From assembly GCA_964551735.1 (NCBI GenBank), contig CAZKEF010000009.1, positions 62,001-126,000 of the forward strand: 64,000 nt of DNA, written 5' to 3'. This DNA is from DAOUAT01 sp964551735. Lineage in GTDB: Bacteria > Chloroflexota > Anaerolineae > CG2-30-64-16. The notes beneath the pieces are model-generated. The model made no database searches, was not told the DNA's origin, and saw nothing but the letters and a program-made list of their open reading frames with translations. How positions within the stretch are numbered: the stretch's first letter is position 1; each line of letters starts with the position of its first letter. Positions 33,992 through 42,157 of the stretch are shown piece after piece. The translations under genes and the position numbers were made by a program.

Positions 33992-34906
33992 ATGCTGAAA
34001 GGGCAAGAGGCTGCCCGCACATCCATCAGGACCACCCTCTCTGACCTGATGGTGCTGTTCAAGCTGCGCGTTGTGCTGCTGCTGTTGCTATCCGCGACAG
34101 CCGGCGCATTCCTGGGCGCACACGGTCGGCCCGCGATCGGCCCAATGCTGCTGCTACTGGTTACAGGCACGCTGACTGCGATGGGCTCATCGGCCTGGAA
34201 CCAGTACCTGGAGCGCACGACTGACGCGTTGATGACCCGCACCCGCAGCAAACGACCCCTGGTTACCGGCGCGATCCCCCGGCCTGGGTGGGTGCCACCT
34301 GTGGCGACAGCCATGATCGCCGTGCCCGTGCTGGCGGTGCTGCCATTCAACCCGGCGCTGGCCCTATACCTCGCGCTGGGCGCGTTCATCTACGTGGTCA
34401 TCTACACGCTTTGGTTGAAACCGCGCACCACCCTGAACATCGTCATCGGCGGAGCGGCCGGCAGCGCGGCGGTGCTGAGTGGCGGGGCCGCGGTCAGCGC
34501 ATCGAACGACCCGGCCGTCATCTCGCTGGCCGTGCTCTTGTTCTTCTGGACACCGATCCATTTCTGGTCGCTGGCGCTGGTTTACCGCGAGGATTATGCG
34601 CGCGCCAACGTCCCCATGCTGCCGGTGGCCACGTCCGCGCGGACGGCCGCTCTCTGGGCGTTGGTGCACGGCGTCGGCGTAGGGATCGCCGCCGTGGCGC
34701 TGGCCTTGACTCCAGGCCAGGGACCGGTCTATGCCATGCCGATGTTCATCGCGACCGCGGCCTTGCTCTGGCTAGGTGGCCGGCTGGTGGCAGGTCCCAC
34801 CGTGCGCCGCGCCGCGCAGCTCTTCCACGCGTCGAACTTCTACTTAGCGCTCCTATTGCTGGCAATCATGCTCAACGCTCTGTTCCGCGTCCCGTGGCCG
34901 TTCTAG
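33992..34906 (+). CDS. ctaB: Protoheme IX farnesyltransferase (heme O synthase)
   Basis: 304 residues, UbiA superfamily, about nine membrane helices. First Asp-rich motif region NQYLERTTDALMTRTRSKRP (family NxxxDxxxDxxMxRT; here Glu at the first acidic position), YTLWLKPRTTLNIVIGG, and FFWTPIHFWSLAL with DYARANVPMLP. Attaches farnesyl to heme b for a terminal oxidase. No cox genes are adjacent. Convergent with msrA, 1 base apart. Confidence 0.9.
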   Translation: MLKGQEAARTSIRTTLSDLMVLFKLRVVLLLLLSATAGAFLGAHGRPAIGPMLLLLVTGTLTAMGSSAWNQYLERTTDALMTRTRSKRPLVTGAIPRPGWVPPVATAMIAVPVLAVLPFNPALALYLALGAFIYVVIYTLWLKPRTTLNIVIGGAAGSAAVLSGGAAVSASNDPAVISLAVLLFFWTPIHFWSLALVYREDYARANVPMLPVATSARTAALWALVHGVGVGIAAVALALTPGQGPVYAMPMFIATAALLWLGGRLVAGPTVRRAAQLFHASNFYLALLLLAIMLNALFRVPWPF

Positions 34907-34907
34907 T

Positions 34908-35453
34908 TCATTTCTTCAGCTTCGACAGGTACTTCTTGCGAAACTTCGCCACCTTGGGCGCGACCACGAACTGGCAGTAGCCCTGATACGGATTGCGCGC
35001 GAAGTACTCCTGGTGATACGCCTCGGCCGGGTAGAAGGCTCGGAACGCGGCCACCTCGGTGACGATGGGTCTGCCCCACAGACCCGCAGCATTCAGCTCG
35101 GCGATGATTCCTTCTGCTGCCGCCTTTTGCTCGTCGGAGTGATAGAAGATGGCCGAGCGGTATTGGGTGCCCACATCCGCGCCCTGGCGGTTCAACGTGG
35201 TGGGATCATGAATGGTGAAGAAGACCTCCAGGATCTCACGGAAGCTGATCACGGCGGGGGCGAAGGTGATCTGCACCACCTCCGCGTGGCCGGTCGCGCC
35301 GTTGCACACCAGCTCGTAGCTCGGTTCTTTCAGATGTCCACCGGAATAACCGGACACCACATCCAGCACGCCCTGCAATTCGTCGTACACCGCCTCCAAA
35401 CACCAGAAACACCCGCCGCCCAGGGTAGTGATCTCACGCTGTTGCGTTGCCAT
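34908..35453 (-). CDS. msrA: Peptide methionine-S-sulfoxide reductase
   Basis: 181 residues. GGCFWC near residue 13 holds the catalytic Cys; GYSGG, GHAEVV and HDPTTLNRQGADVGTQYRS are family motifs. Repairs oxidised methionine. GGGGGAT precedes ATG. Confidence 0.95.
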   Translation of the reverse strand: MATQQREITTLGGGCFWCLEAVYDELQGVLDVVSGYSGGHLKEPSYELVCNGATGHAEVVQITFAPAVISFREILEVFFTIHDPTTLNRQGADVGTQYRSAIFYHSDEQKAAAEGIIAELNAAGLWGRPIVTEVAAFRAFYPAEAYHQEYFARNPYQGYCQFVVAPKVAKFRKKYLSKLKK

Positions 35454-35470
35454 GATTGCGATCCCCCGTT

Positions 35471-35519
35471 CATGATCAACAAACCAGGTTTCTTTGAGAA
35501 ACCTGGTTTGTTGATCATG
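35471..35519. repeat. Perfect 23-bp palindrome (AAACCAGGTTTCT family)
   Basis: Arms catgatcaacaaaccagg... with loop ttg (35494-35496); all 23 pairs match. Between msrA and the glpQ-like gene. It may act as a terminator for the upstream gene, but has no clear T-tract. Confidence 0.85.
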
Positions 35520-35571
35520 CTAACACAGGGCGCTGGCCCAGGCAGTAAGCGGCGTGCCAGTGTGGAGCGCG

Positions 35572-36501
35572 CTAGTGACAGGCGTCCAACACCGGTTCGA
35601 GCAGTTGCGGGAAGTCAGTGAAGATGCCGCTGACGCGGGCGTCAATGAGCTCCCGCATCGTCTTCTCGTCGTTCACGGTCCAGATGTAGACATCGAGACC
35701 CAGGTCGCGCAGCGGTCCGATGTCCGCCGGCCGGATCTGGCCGACCTTGGGGTTGTAGGCCCCCGCGTTCAGCCGGCGCAGAAGCGCGGCCGGGTCGGGG
35801 TCGGCGCGGGAGACCAGCGCGGCGGTCGCGATCCGTGGGTTGGCCGCTTTCACGCGCTCGATGTAGCTGTGGTTAAACGACGAGATCAACACCCGGTCGG
35901 CCATCCCAAGCTCATCTACCAGCGCGACCGTCTTCTCGACCACCGTGGCGTCGCCGGGCGTGCCGCTGAGGTCCTTGAGCTCGATGTTGACGCGCCAGTC
36001 GTTGTCGCGGGTGAAAACCAGCGCCTCGCGCAGGGTGGGTGCGGGCTCGCCCCGGTAACTTGCCAGCTCAGCTTCCGACACCGCACCGGCCGCGATCTGC
36101 TTGAACGGATCGGTTTCGACGAACCATGAGCCGAAGTCAAGCTGTCTGATTTCGGCCAGGGTGAACAGATGGTTTGACCAGGGCTTGCGATCCGGGAATA
36201 CATCCTTGACGTTCGAGGTGCGCTCCAACGTATCGTCGTGCACCAGGAAGAGCTCGCCATCGGCGGTTATGGCGACGTCCAGCTCCCACAGGTCGGAGCC
36301 GACGGCCAGCCCCTTGCGGGCCGCGGCCAGGGTGTTTTCCGGGGCCAGCGAACGCGCCCCGCGGTGAGCGATGTTCAGGGTGTCGCATTTGCTCATAGAG
36401 GGTGTGACCTCCTGGGGCCGAGATTGGGGCGGGGCACAGGCGGTCGTAAGAAAGATGGCTGCCAAAGTGACCCCCAATAACAACTGGCGATCTATCGACA
36501 C
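35572..36501 (-). CDS. Glycerophosphodiester phosphodiesterase lipoprotein (GlpQ/UgpQ-like)
   Basis: 309 residues, GTG start. Signal peptide with lipobox TTAC, then the GDPD barrel: NIAHRGARSLAPENTLAA, WELDVAITADGELFLVHDDT, ERTSN, and a C-terminal YIWTVNDEKTMREL. Hydrolyses glycerophosphodiesters outside the membrane to sn-glycerol 3-phosphate plus alcohol. The adjacent ugpBAE importer would take up the product. E. coli UgpQ is cytosolic, so the lipoprotein form here reverses the order: cleave, then import. Confidence 0.92.
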   Translation of the reverse strand: MSIDRQLLLGVTLAAIFLTTACAPPQSRPQEVTPSMSKCDTLNIAHRGARSLAPENTLAAARKGLAVGSDLWELDVAITADGELFLVHDDTLERTSNVKDVFPDRKPWSNHLFTLAEIRQLDFGSWFVETDPFKQIAAGAVSEAELASYRGEPAPTLREALVFTRDNDWRVNIELKDLSGTPGDATVVEKTVALVDELGMADRVLISSFNHSYIERVKAANPRIATAALVSRADPDPAALLRRLNAGAYNPKVGQIRPADIGPLRDLGLDVYIWTVNDEKTMRELIDARVSGIFTDFPQLLEPVLDACH

Positions 36502-36569
36502 TGCTTGACATCTCCAAAGCGGTTCTTGATACCACGCATTATGTCACAGCCCTTGCGGGTGAAAGCAGG

Positions 36570-36609
36570 AAAAACAGAGAGTGGCAACCCACCAGCAGCG
36601 GGCTGCCAC
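36570..36609 (-). terminator. Terminator of the ugp operon
   Basis: On the - strand, gtggcagcccgc / gggttgccac hairpin followed after a few bases by ttttt, 41 bases past the ugpE stop. Confidence 0.6.
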
Positions 36610-36649
36610 CCTGAATGCTACCGATGGCAATCGGTCATTTGCCCGCTGG

Positions 36650-37498
36650 CTACTTCTCTGTCTGCACCAACCCCTTGATAAACCATTGCTGCATCAACAT
36701 CACTATCAGCACCGGAGGCAACAGCGCAAGCACTGTGCTCGCCATAATGAGGTTCCAGTCGGTTTGCGCTTCGCCGGTCCCCATCATCTTCACGATGCCG
36801 ATGACAATGGTTTCCAGATCGCGGCCGGTGGTGACCAACAGCGGCCACAGGTATTGGTTCCAGCCATAGATGAACAGGATGACGAAGAGCGCGGCGATGT
36901 TGGTGCGCGAAAGCGGCAAAAGAATGCTCCAGAAAAACCGCATCGGCCCCGCGCCATCAACTTTGGCCGCTTCCACATACTCGTCCGGGATCGTCAGGAA
37001 GAACTGCCTGAATAGCAGGGTCGCGGTGGCCGACGCCATCAGCGGCACGGTCAGGCCGGTGAAGGAGTTGATCAGTTTCAGGTCGCTCATTACTTTGTAA
37101 GTGGGTGCAATACGCACTTCAATAGGTAACATCAGCGTGAGGAAGATCATCCCAAAAAAGAATGAGCGAAGCGGAAACCGGAAAAACGCCACTGCGTACG
37201 CCGATAGGATCGAAATGACGATCTTGCCGATGGCGATCGCCAGCGCCATTTTTGCGCTGTTCCAGAGCAGATTCTGGACCGGGTTGGCAATGATGCGGCC
37301 ACCGCGCGCGCTGGTCAGGGCGTTGGTATAGTTCTCCACCAGATCAGGGCCGGGCGAGAGGGGCATTTGCCCGCGGCCGATGCGCGCCGCGTCCCAGGTG
37401 GAGCCGATGAACGCCAGGTATACCGGGAACGCGAAGATGAGCACCGCAGCGATCAAGACCAGGTGGGTCGGGAAATTACGGAGTTGTTTCGCCATCAT
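36650..37498 (-). CDS. ugpE: sn-Glycerol-3-phosphate ABC permease
   Basis: 282 residues, clear UgpE match: MIFLTLMLPIEVRIAPTYKV, GLTVPLMASATATLLFRQFF, EYVEAAKVDGAGPMRFFWSI (EAA loop), FIYGWNQYLWPLLVTT, C-terminal WFIKGLVQTEK. The start overlaps the ugpA stop by 4 bases. Two adjacent ATG codons leave the exact start open. Confidence 0.94.
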   Translation of the reverse strand: MMAKQLRNFPTHLVLIAAVLIFAFPVYLAFIGSTWDAARIGRGQMPLSPGPDLVENYTNALTSARGGRIIANPVQNLLWNSAKMALAIAIGKIVISILSAYAVAFFRFPLRSFFFGMIFLTLMLPIEVRIAPTYKVMSDLKLINSFTGLTVPLMASATATLLFRQFFLTIPDEYVEAAKVDGAGPMRFFWSILLPLSRTNIAALFVILFIYGWNQYLWPLLVTTGRDLETIVIGIVKMMGTGEAQTDWNLIMASTVLALLPPVLIVMLMQQWFIKGLVQTEK

Positions 37499-38382
37499 GC
37501 GTAATGCACCTTGCCTTCCATTGCGCGGAACTGCACCACGACGAGCCCGCTCACGATGATCATCAAGATGACCGATTGCGCGGCGGAAGAGCCCAAATTC
37601 AGATTCACGTAACCGTCCATATACACTTTATACATCAGTGTCGTCGTGGAACGGCCTGGGCCTCCATGCGTCAGCGCGTGGATTACGCCGAAGGTATCGA
37701 AGAACGAGAACACCATGTTAATGGTCAGCAGATAAAAGGTTGTTGGCGAAATCAGAGGGAACAGAATCCGACGGAACACCTTCCAGGTAGTGGCGCCATC
37801 AATCATGGCCGCCTCAACCAGGGAAGGCGGCACGGATTGCAGGCCGGCCAGGAAGAACAGGAAGTTGTGCGCGATCTGCTTCCAGGCTGACGCAACGACG
37901 ATGAGGACCAGCGCTTGTGTGCCGTTCAGTTGATAGTCCCAGTGGATGCCCCAACTGTTGAGCGCCTTGCCTAACATGCCGATTGAGGGGTGAAAGATGA
38001 ACACCCACAGCACCGCGGCTACGGCCGGCGCTAACGCGTAGGGCCACAGCAGGAGCGTCTTGTACGTGCGCGCGCCGCGAATCTGCCGATCCGCCAGGAG
38101 CGCGAACAGCAGCGCCAACGTCATGACAAAGAGCGTCACGGAGGCAGAAAAGACCAGCGTGACCCGAACCGCCTCGATGTACAGCGGATCCTTCAGCACA
38201 GTTTGAAAGTTCTGGAGGAACACGAACCTCGTGCGCAACCCAAAGGGATCTTGCCGGAGCAATGATTGGTAGAACGCTTGGCTGGCAGGCCAGAAGAAGA
38301 ACACCAGGGTGATAGCAAGCTGCGGCAAGAGCAACACGTAGGGCAGGAGACGGTTGTTGAAGATAACTCGACGCTGCATCAT
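37495..38382 (-). CDS. ugpA: sn-Glycerol-3-phosphate ABC permease
   Basis: 295 residues. LLPYVLLLPQLAITLVFFFW, WPYALAPAVAAVLWVFIFHP, EAAMIDGATTWKVFRRILFP (EAA loop) and HALTHGGPGRSTTTLMYKVY are UgpA features. GAGGAG sits so that the second ATG (38379) may be the real start. Heterodimer with UgpE. No ugpC ATPase gene in the window. Confidence 0.94.
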   Translation of the reverse strand: MMQRRVIFNNRLLPYVLLLPQLAITLVFFFWPASQAFYQSLLRQDPFGLRTRFVFLQNFQTVLKDPLYIEAVRVTLVFSASVTLFVMTLALLFALLADRQIRGARTYKTLLLWPYALAPAVAAVLWVFIFHPSIGMLGKALNSWGIHWDYQLNGTQALVLIVVASAWKQIAHNFLFFLAGLQSVPPSLVEAAMIDGATTWKVFRRILFPLISPTTFYLLTINMVFSFFDTFGVIHALTHGGPGRSTTTLMYKVYMDGYVNLNLGSSAAQSVILMIIVSGLVVVQFRAMEGKVHYA

Positions 38383-38408
38383 GCTCCTCGCGTAGACGGA
38401 CCTGCTGT

Positions 38409-38441
38409 AGACCCTAAGGGTCTTGGAAACCCTTAGGGTCT
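38409..38441. repeat. AGACCCTAAGGGT palindrome
   Basis: 13-bp inverted repeat agaccctaagggt / acccttagggtct around loop cttggaa, between ugpB and ugpA. Could attenuate read-through from the binding-protein gene into the permeases. Confidence 0.75.
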
Positions 38442-38462
38442 GGTCTGATTCTCGTGACCGAA

Positions 38463-39902
38463 CTACTTATACAGATTCTCAAACTCACGCAGGATTTGGT
38501 TGCCGCGTGCGACGGCATTGTCCATGGCCTGCTTGGCGGTCTGCTGGCCCTGGAACGCCTTCTCCCACTCCTCGTAGACCACGACGCGAATCTGCGGCAT
38601 GTTGCCTAACCGGAGCCCCTGAGAGTTCTCGGTGGGCTCGGCGCGTGTCAACTGCTGATAGGGCAGATCAGCGCCAGGGTTTTTCTCGTAGAACCCGGCG
38701 GCCTTGGTTACATCATTGCCACCGTGTGTAATTGGCACGTAGCCGGTCTCCTGATGCCAGCGCGCATCCACTTCCGGCTTGCTGATATACTGGAAGAACT
38801 CAGCAACGGCTTTGTACTCCTCAGTCGTGCGGCCTGGAGCGGTCATCACCCACAGGCTGGCGCCACCGATGATGGAATTGATCGGCGCGCCCGGCACATC
38901 GTCGTAGTACGGCTGGAAGGTTACGCCCCACGCGAAGTTGGATTCGCGTTGGATGCGTGCCCGTGCGGCCGAGGAAGCGATGATGATCCCGCACTCGCCG
39001 GAGGGGAACAGCACCGTTGCGGCGCCGTCGCGCCCACCGTACTTAAAGGATCCCTCGGCCTGCATGTCTATCAAGGTTTGCAGATGGCGGATGTGCAGGT
39101 CGCTGTTGAATTTGAGTTCTGCGTCCATCCCCCTCATGCCGTTGGCCTGGGTCGCCAGCGGCACATTGTGCAACGCCGAGAAGTTCTCCAGTTGCGTCCA
39201 GGTCGGCCACTCGAAGGTCAGGCCGCACGCGGTCGCGCCGCTGTCCACCAGCTTCTTGGCTGCCGCGCGCACCTCGGCCCAGGTCTTGGGCGGGTTATCC
39301 GGGTCCAGCCCTGCCTTCTTGAATGCGTCAATGTTGAAGTACATCATCGGGGTCGAGCTATTCAGCGGCATGGAGATCATGTTGTCGCCTTCGCTGTAAT
39401 AGCCGCGCACGGCCCCGATGTAGATGTCGGGATCCAGGTCCCAGCCGACTTCTTGCGCTAACTGGTACACCGGCTTGATCGCATCGCCAGCAGCCATCAT
39501 CGTCGCAGTGCCGACTTCGAACATCTGGACGATGTGCGGCGCCTGGCCGGCGCGATACGCGGCGATAGCAGCGTTCATCGTATCAGCATAAGCGCCCTTG
39601 TAAATGGCGTCCACGTAGTACTTGTCTTGCGACTGGTTGAAATCCATCACGATGGCTTCCAGGACGTCGCCCAGAGGCTTGCCGAGCCCGAACCAGAACT
39701 CCACCGTGGTGCGTCCGGGTGGCGGTGTTGGCCTTGGGGTGGCGGTGGCTGTGGGCTCAGCGGCGGGCGCGGCCGGCTCAGCAGTTGCCGCTGGCGCAGC
39801 GGGCACGGCTGGTTCGGCCGGCGCAGCAGGCTGTGGCGCGCAAGCCGACAGGAGCATGCTCAATACAACGAGCAAGCTCACGACAACCAACAACTTCTTC
39901 AT
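38463..39902 (-). CDS. ugpB: sn-Glycerol-3-phosphate-binding lipoprotein
   Basis: 479 residues. Lipobox LSAC, long Ala/Pro-rich tether (to about residue 60), then the UgpB domain: VEFWFGLGKPLGDVLEAIV, APHIVQMFEVGTATMMA, MPLNSSTPMMYFNIDAFKKA, FEWPTWTQLENFSALHN, QETGYVPI. AGGAGGT precedes ATG. First gene of ugpBAE, transcribed from a perfect consensus promoter 270 bases upstream. Confidence 0.94.
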   Translation of the reverse strand: MKKLLVVVSLLVVLSMLLSACAPQPAAPAEPAVPAAPAATAEPAAPAAEPTATATPRPTPPPGRTTVEFWFGLGKPLGDVLEAIVMDFNQSQDKYYVDAIYKGAYADTMNAAIAAYRAGQAPHIVQMFEVGTATMMAAGDAIKPVYQLAQEVGWDLDPDIYIGAVRGYYSEGDNMISMPLNSSTPMMYFNIDAFKKAGLDPDNPPKTWAEVRAAAKKLVDSGATACGLTFEWPTWTQLENFSALHNVPLATQANGMRGMDAELKFNSDLHIRHLQTLIDMQAEGSFKYGGRDGAATVLFPSGECGIIIASSAARARIQRESNFAWGVTFQPYYDDVPGAPINSIIGGASLWVMTAPGRTTEEYKAVAEFFQYISKPEVDARWHQETGYVPITHGGNDVTKAAGFYEKNPGADLPYQQLTRAEPTENSQGLRLGNMPQIRVVVYEEWEKAFQGQQTAKQAMDNAVARGNQILREFENLYK

Positions 39903-40172
39903 GGTTCTACCTCCTGATGAAAAATGTGGATTGGTCTAAAGCACGCAGAAAAACGGCGCGCAGGTGAAGTCTGGTAAAGCTCAAATGCGCGGGCAGGACA
40001 CTGACTGGATGAGGGAATCTCGCTCTTTGGGAGCAATGAGCCGGGCAGAACGAAAACTCCCGGAAGGGATAGACTGGCGTTTTCATCGCAGAGGCGATAG
40101 CCATGACCTGCTCCATCGCACGAACTGGCTACTCTTGGCGTGTTCTCACCTGTGGCCCGAGAACTGCCACGC
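39903..40172 (-). other. Long 5' leader of ugpBAE
   Basis: Between the promoter and ugpB, about 264 bases of transcribed leader with no ORF on that strand. I see no known riboswitch motif or terminator hairpin in it. On the + strand nothing coding is supported. Confidence 0.5.
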
Positions 40173-40200
40173 ATTATACCCTAATCGTACAACCTGTCAA
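40173..40200 (-). promoter_or_regulatory. Perfect consensus promoter of ugpBAE
   Basis: On the - strand TTGACA (40200-40195), 16-base spacer, TATAAT (40178-40173). Predicted start near 40166. No PhoB-box repeat was recognised next to it. Confidence 0.78.
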
Positions 40201-40227
40201 ACACACTCAGCCGCAGGGTGTGGCCAG

Positions 40228-40256
40228 TTGCCGCGCCGTGGAGAGCATGGTATTAT
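40228..40256 (+). promoter_or_regulatory. Promoter of the GT5-like gene
   Basis: TTGCCG, 17-base spacer, TATTAT (40251-40256); predicted start near 40263. Divergent and back-to-back with the ugp promoter, separated by 27 bases. Confidence 0.6.
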
Positions 40257-40319
40257 AAGCATCAGTGCATCGGATTGTGTCCTCGCACTATCATCGCAAC
40301 CCACCTTGCGGAGCAACGC

Positions 40320-42092
40320 ATGTCCCCTGAGTCCATTTCCCTGGTCATCCATGCCACCCAGGAGGCCGGCCTGAAGCTCGGTGGCATCGGCGCGGTGCTG
40401 GATGGCCTGCTCACCTCGCCCGCGTACAACACGGCGATCGGCCGCTCGATCCTGGTCGGACCGGTCAACACCTGGAACGTCATCGAGATGGAGCGCCTGA
40501 CCGCACCGAGCAATCGGCTGCGCGTGATCTACTCATCGCTGCCCGGCCGCGAACATAACGAGGCGTCTGAGGCCCTGGCCGCCGCGCTGCAAGCGATCGA
40601 ACAGCGCATGAACGTCCATTTCCTGTACGGCGTGCGCGGATTCGGCCGCTACAAGCACGAGGTCATCCTGGTGGACGCGGGCGCTATCGCCAGCCCTGTG
40701 ATCAACAGCTACAAATTCTACCTCTGGCAGCACTGGGGCCTGCCATGCAGCCTGCACGAGTCCAACTGGGAATTCAGCTTCTTCCTGAACGCGGGCGAGC
40801 CGCTGTATGCGGCCATCGAGGCGGTGACCGGCGACCTGCCGGCCCAGGCGCCGCGCTTCATCATCGCGCACGAGTGGCTGGGGCTGCCGGTGGCGTTCAG
40901 CGCCAAACTGCGCTACGACGAGCGTTACAAGACGCTCTTCTACGCTCATGAGGTGGCGACCGCCCGGCTGCTGGTGGAGGGCCACGGCGGCCACGACACA
41001 CGCTTCTACAACGCACTGCGCCTGGGCCTCAACCAGGGTTACACCTTGGAAGACGTCTTCGGGGACCACGCCTGGTTCTACAAGCACGCCTTGCTGCTGC
41101 GCGCGGGGGTCTGCGACCGCATGTTCGCGGTGGGCGATCCAGCGCTGGCCGAGTTGCGCTTCCTGGGCGGCGCGTTCGCATCGGCGCCGATTGACCTGGT
41201 GTACAACGGCGTGCCGGCCGCGGCGCTTGACCTGGCGCAGAAACACGCCAGCCGCGCGCTGATGCTGGAATACGCCGAGAACCTGTACGGCTACCGCCCC
41301 GACTACATCTTCACCCATGTGACCCGCATGGTGACCAGCAAGGCGCTGTGGCGCGACATCCGGGTGCTGGAGCATCTGGAATGGATACTGGCAGCCCAGG
41401 GCAAGCGGGCCGTCTTCTTCGTGGTCTCCACGGCCGTGCCCACGGGCCGCCGCACCGAGGATGTGCTGCGCTGGGAAGCGGAATACGGCTGGCCGGTGGG
41501 CCACCGCGGGGACAACGGCGACCTTGAAGCGGATGAGACGCGCTTCTTTTTCAACGTCGTGGAACCGTTCCACTGGGGCCGCAGCGCGATCAAGATCTGC
41601 CTGGTGAACCAGTTCGGCTGGGAACGGAGCGTGTGCGGCAACCGGATGCCCGTCGGCATGCGCTTCCGCGACCTGCGCGCAGGGACCGACGTAGAGTTCG
41701 GCCAATCCATCTACGAGCCGTTCGGGATCGCCCAGTTGGAGCCGCTAAGCGCGGGGGCGCTGTGCGTGCCGTCCAGCGTGTGCGGCTGCCTCGGCTTCGT
41801 GCAACGGGCCACGGGCGGTATTCCTGACAACATCATCGTGGCCGACTACGCCTCCGTCCCGCCCAACTGGAACCTGCGCAGCCCATGGGACGCACTCCAC
41901 ATTGATGCCAGCATCCGCGACAGCATCGAGGCGCGCAACAGCTATCTCGTGGCGCAGGAGATCGCCCGGCGGCTGCCGAAGGACAATAATGACCTGCGTC
42001 GGTTGATCGAGGACGGACAGCAGGTGGTGAGCGGGATGAGTTGGGAAGTGGTAGTGAAGGAGTATCTGCTGCTGGCGTTGGCACGGTGTTAG
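40320..42092 (+). CDS. Glycogen/starch synthase-like glycosyltransferase (GT5-like)
   Basis: 590 residues from ATG 40320. Near the N-terminus, QEAGLKLGGIGAVLDGL carries the K-x-GG loop of glycogen synthases; IAHEWLGLPVAF and FYAHEVATARLLV follow; the C-terminal E-x7-E motif is YEPFGIAQLEPLSAG. No signal peptide. Likely extends an alpha-glucan from ADP- or UDP-glucose, but it is longer and more divergent than GlgA, so another sugar or acceptor is possible. Convergent with glgE. The upstream extension to 40218 covers the promoter and is rejected. Confidence 0.78.
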   Translation: MSPESISLVIHATQEAGLKLGGIGAVLDGLLTSPAYNTAIGRSILVGPVNTWNVIEMERLTAPSNRLRVIYSSLPGREHNEASEALAAALQAIEQRMNVHFLYGVRGFGRYKHEVILVDAGAIASPVINSYKFYLWQHWGLPCSLHESNWEFSFFLNAGEPLYAAIEAVTGDLPAQAPRFIIAHEWLGLPVAFSAKLRYDERYKTLFYAHEVATARLLVEGHGGHDTRFYNALRLGLNQGYTLEDVFGDHAWFYKHALLLRAGVCDRMFAVGDPALAELRFLGGAFASAPIDLVYNGVPAAALDLAQKHASRALMLEYAENLYGYRPDYIFTHVTRMVTSKALWRDIRVLEHLEWILAAQGKRAVFFVVSTAVPTGRRTEDVLRWEAEYGWPVGHRGDNGDLEADETRFFFNVVEPFHWGRSAIKICLVNQFGWERSVCGNRMPVGMRFRDLRAGTDVEFGQSIYEPFGIAQLEPLSAGALCVPSSVCGCLGFVQRATGGIPDNIIVADYASVPPNWNLRSPWDALHIDASIRDSIEARNSYLVAQEIARRLPKDNNDLRRLIEDGQQVVSGMSWEVVVKEYLLLALARC

Positions 42093-42095
42093 TTT

Positions 42096-42157
42096 CCTCA
42101 CCCCCCGGCCCCCTCTCCTGAGCCGCAGTTCAGGAGAGGGGGGCAGGGGGTTAAGGA
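42096..42157. terminator. CCCCCTCTCCTGA palindrome between convergent genes
   Basis: Arms ccccccggccccctctcctg / caggagaggggggcaggggg around a 10-base loop, lying exactly between the stops of the GT5-like gene and glgE. Probable bidirectional terminator, also a member of a known GC-rich repeat style. Confidence 0.7.
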
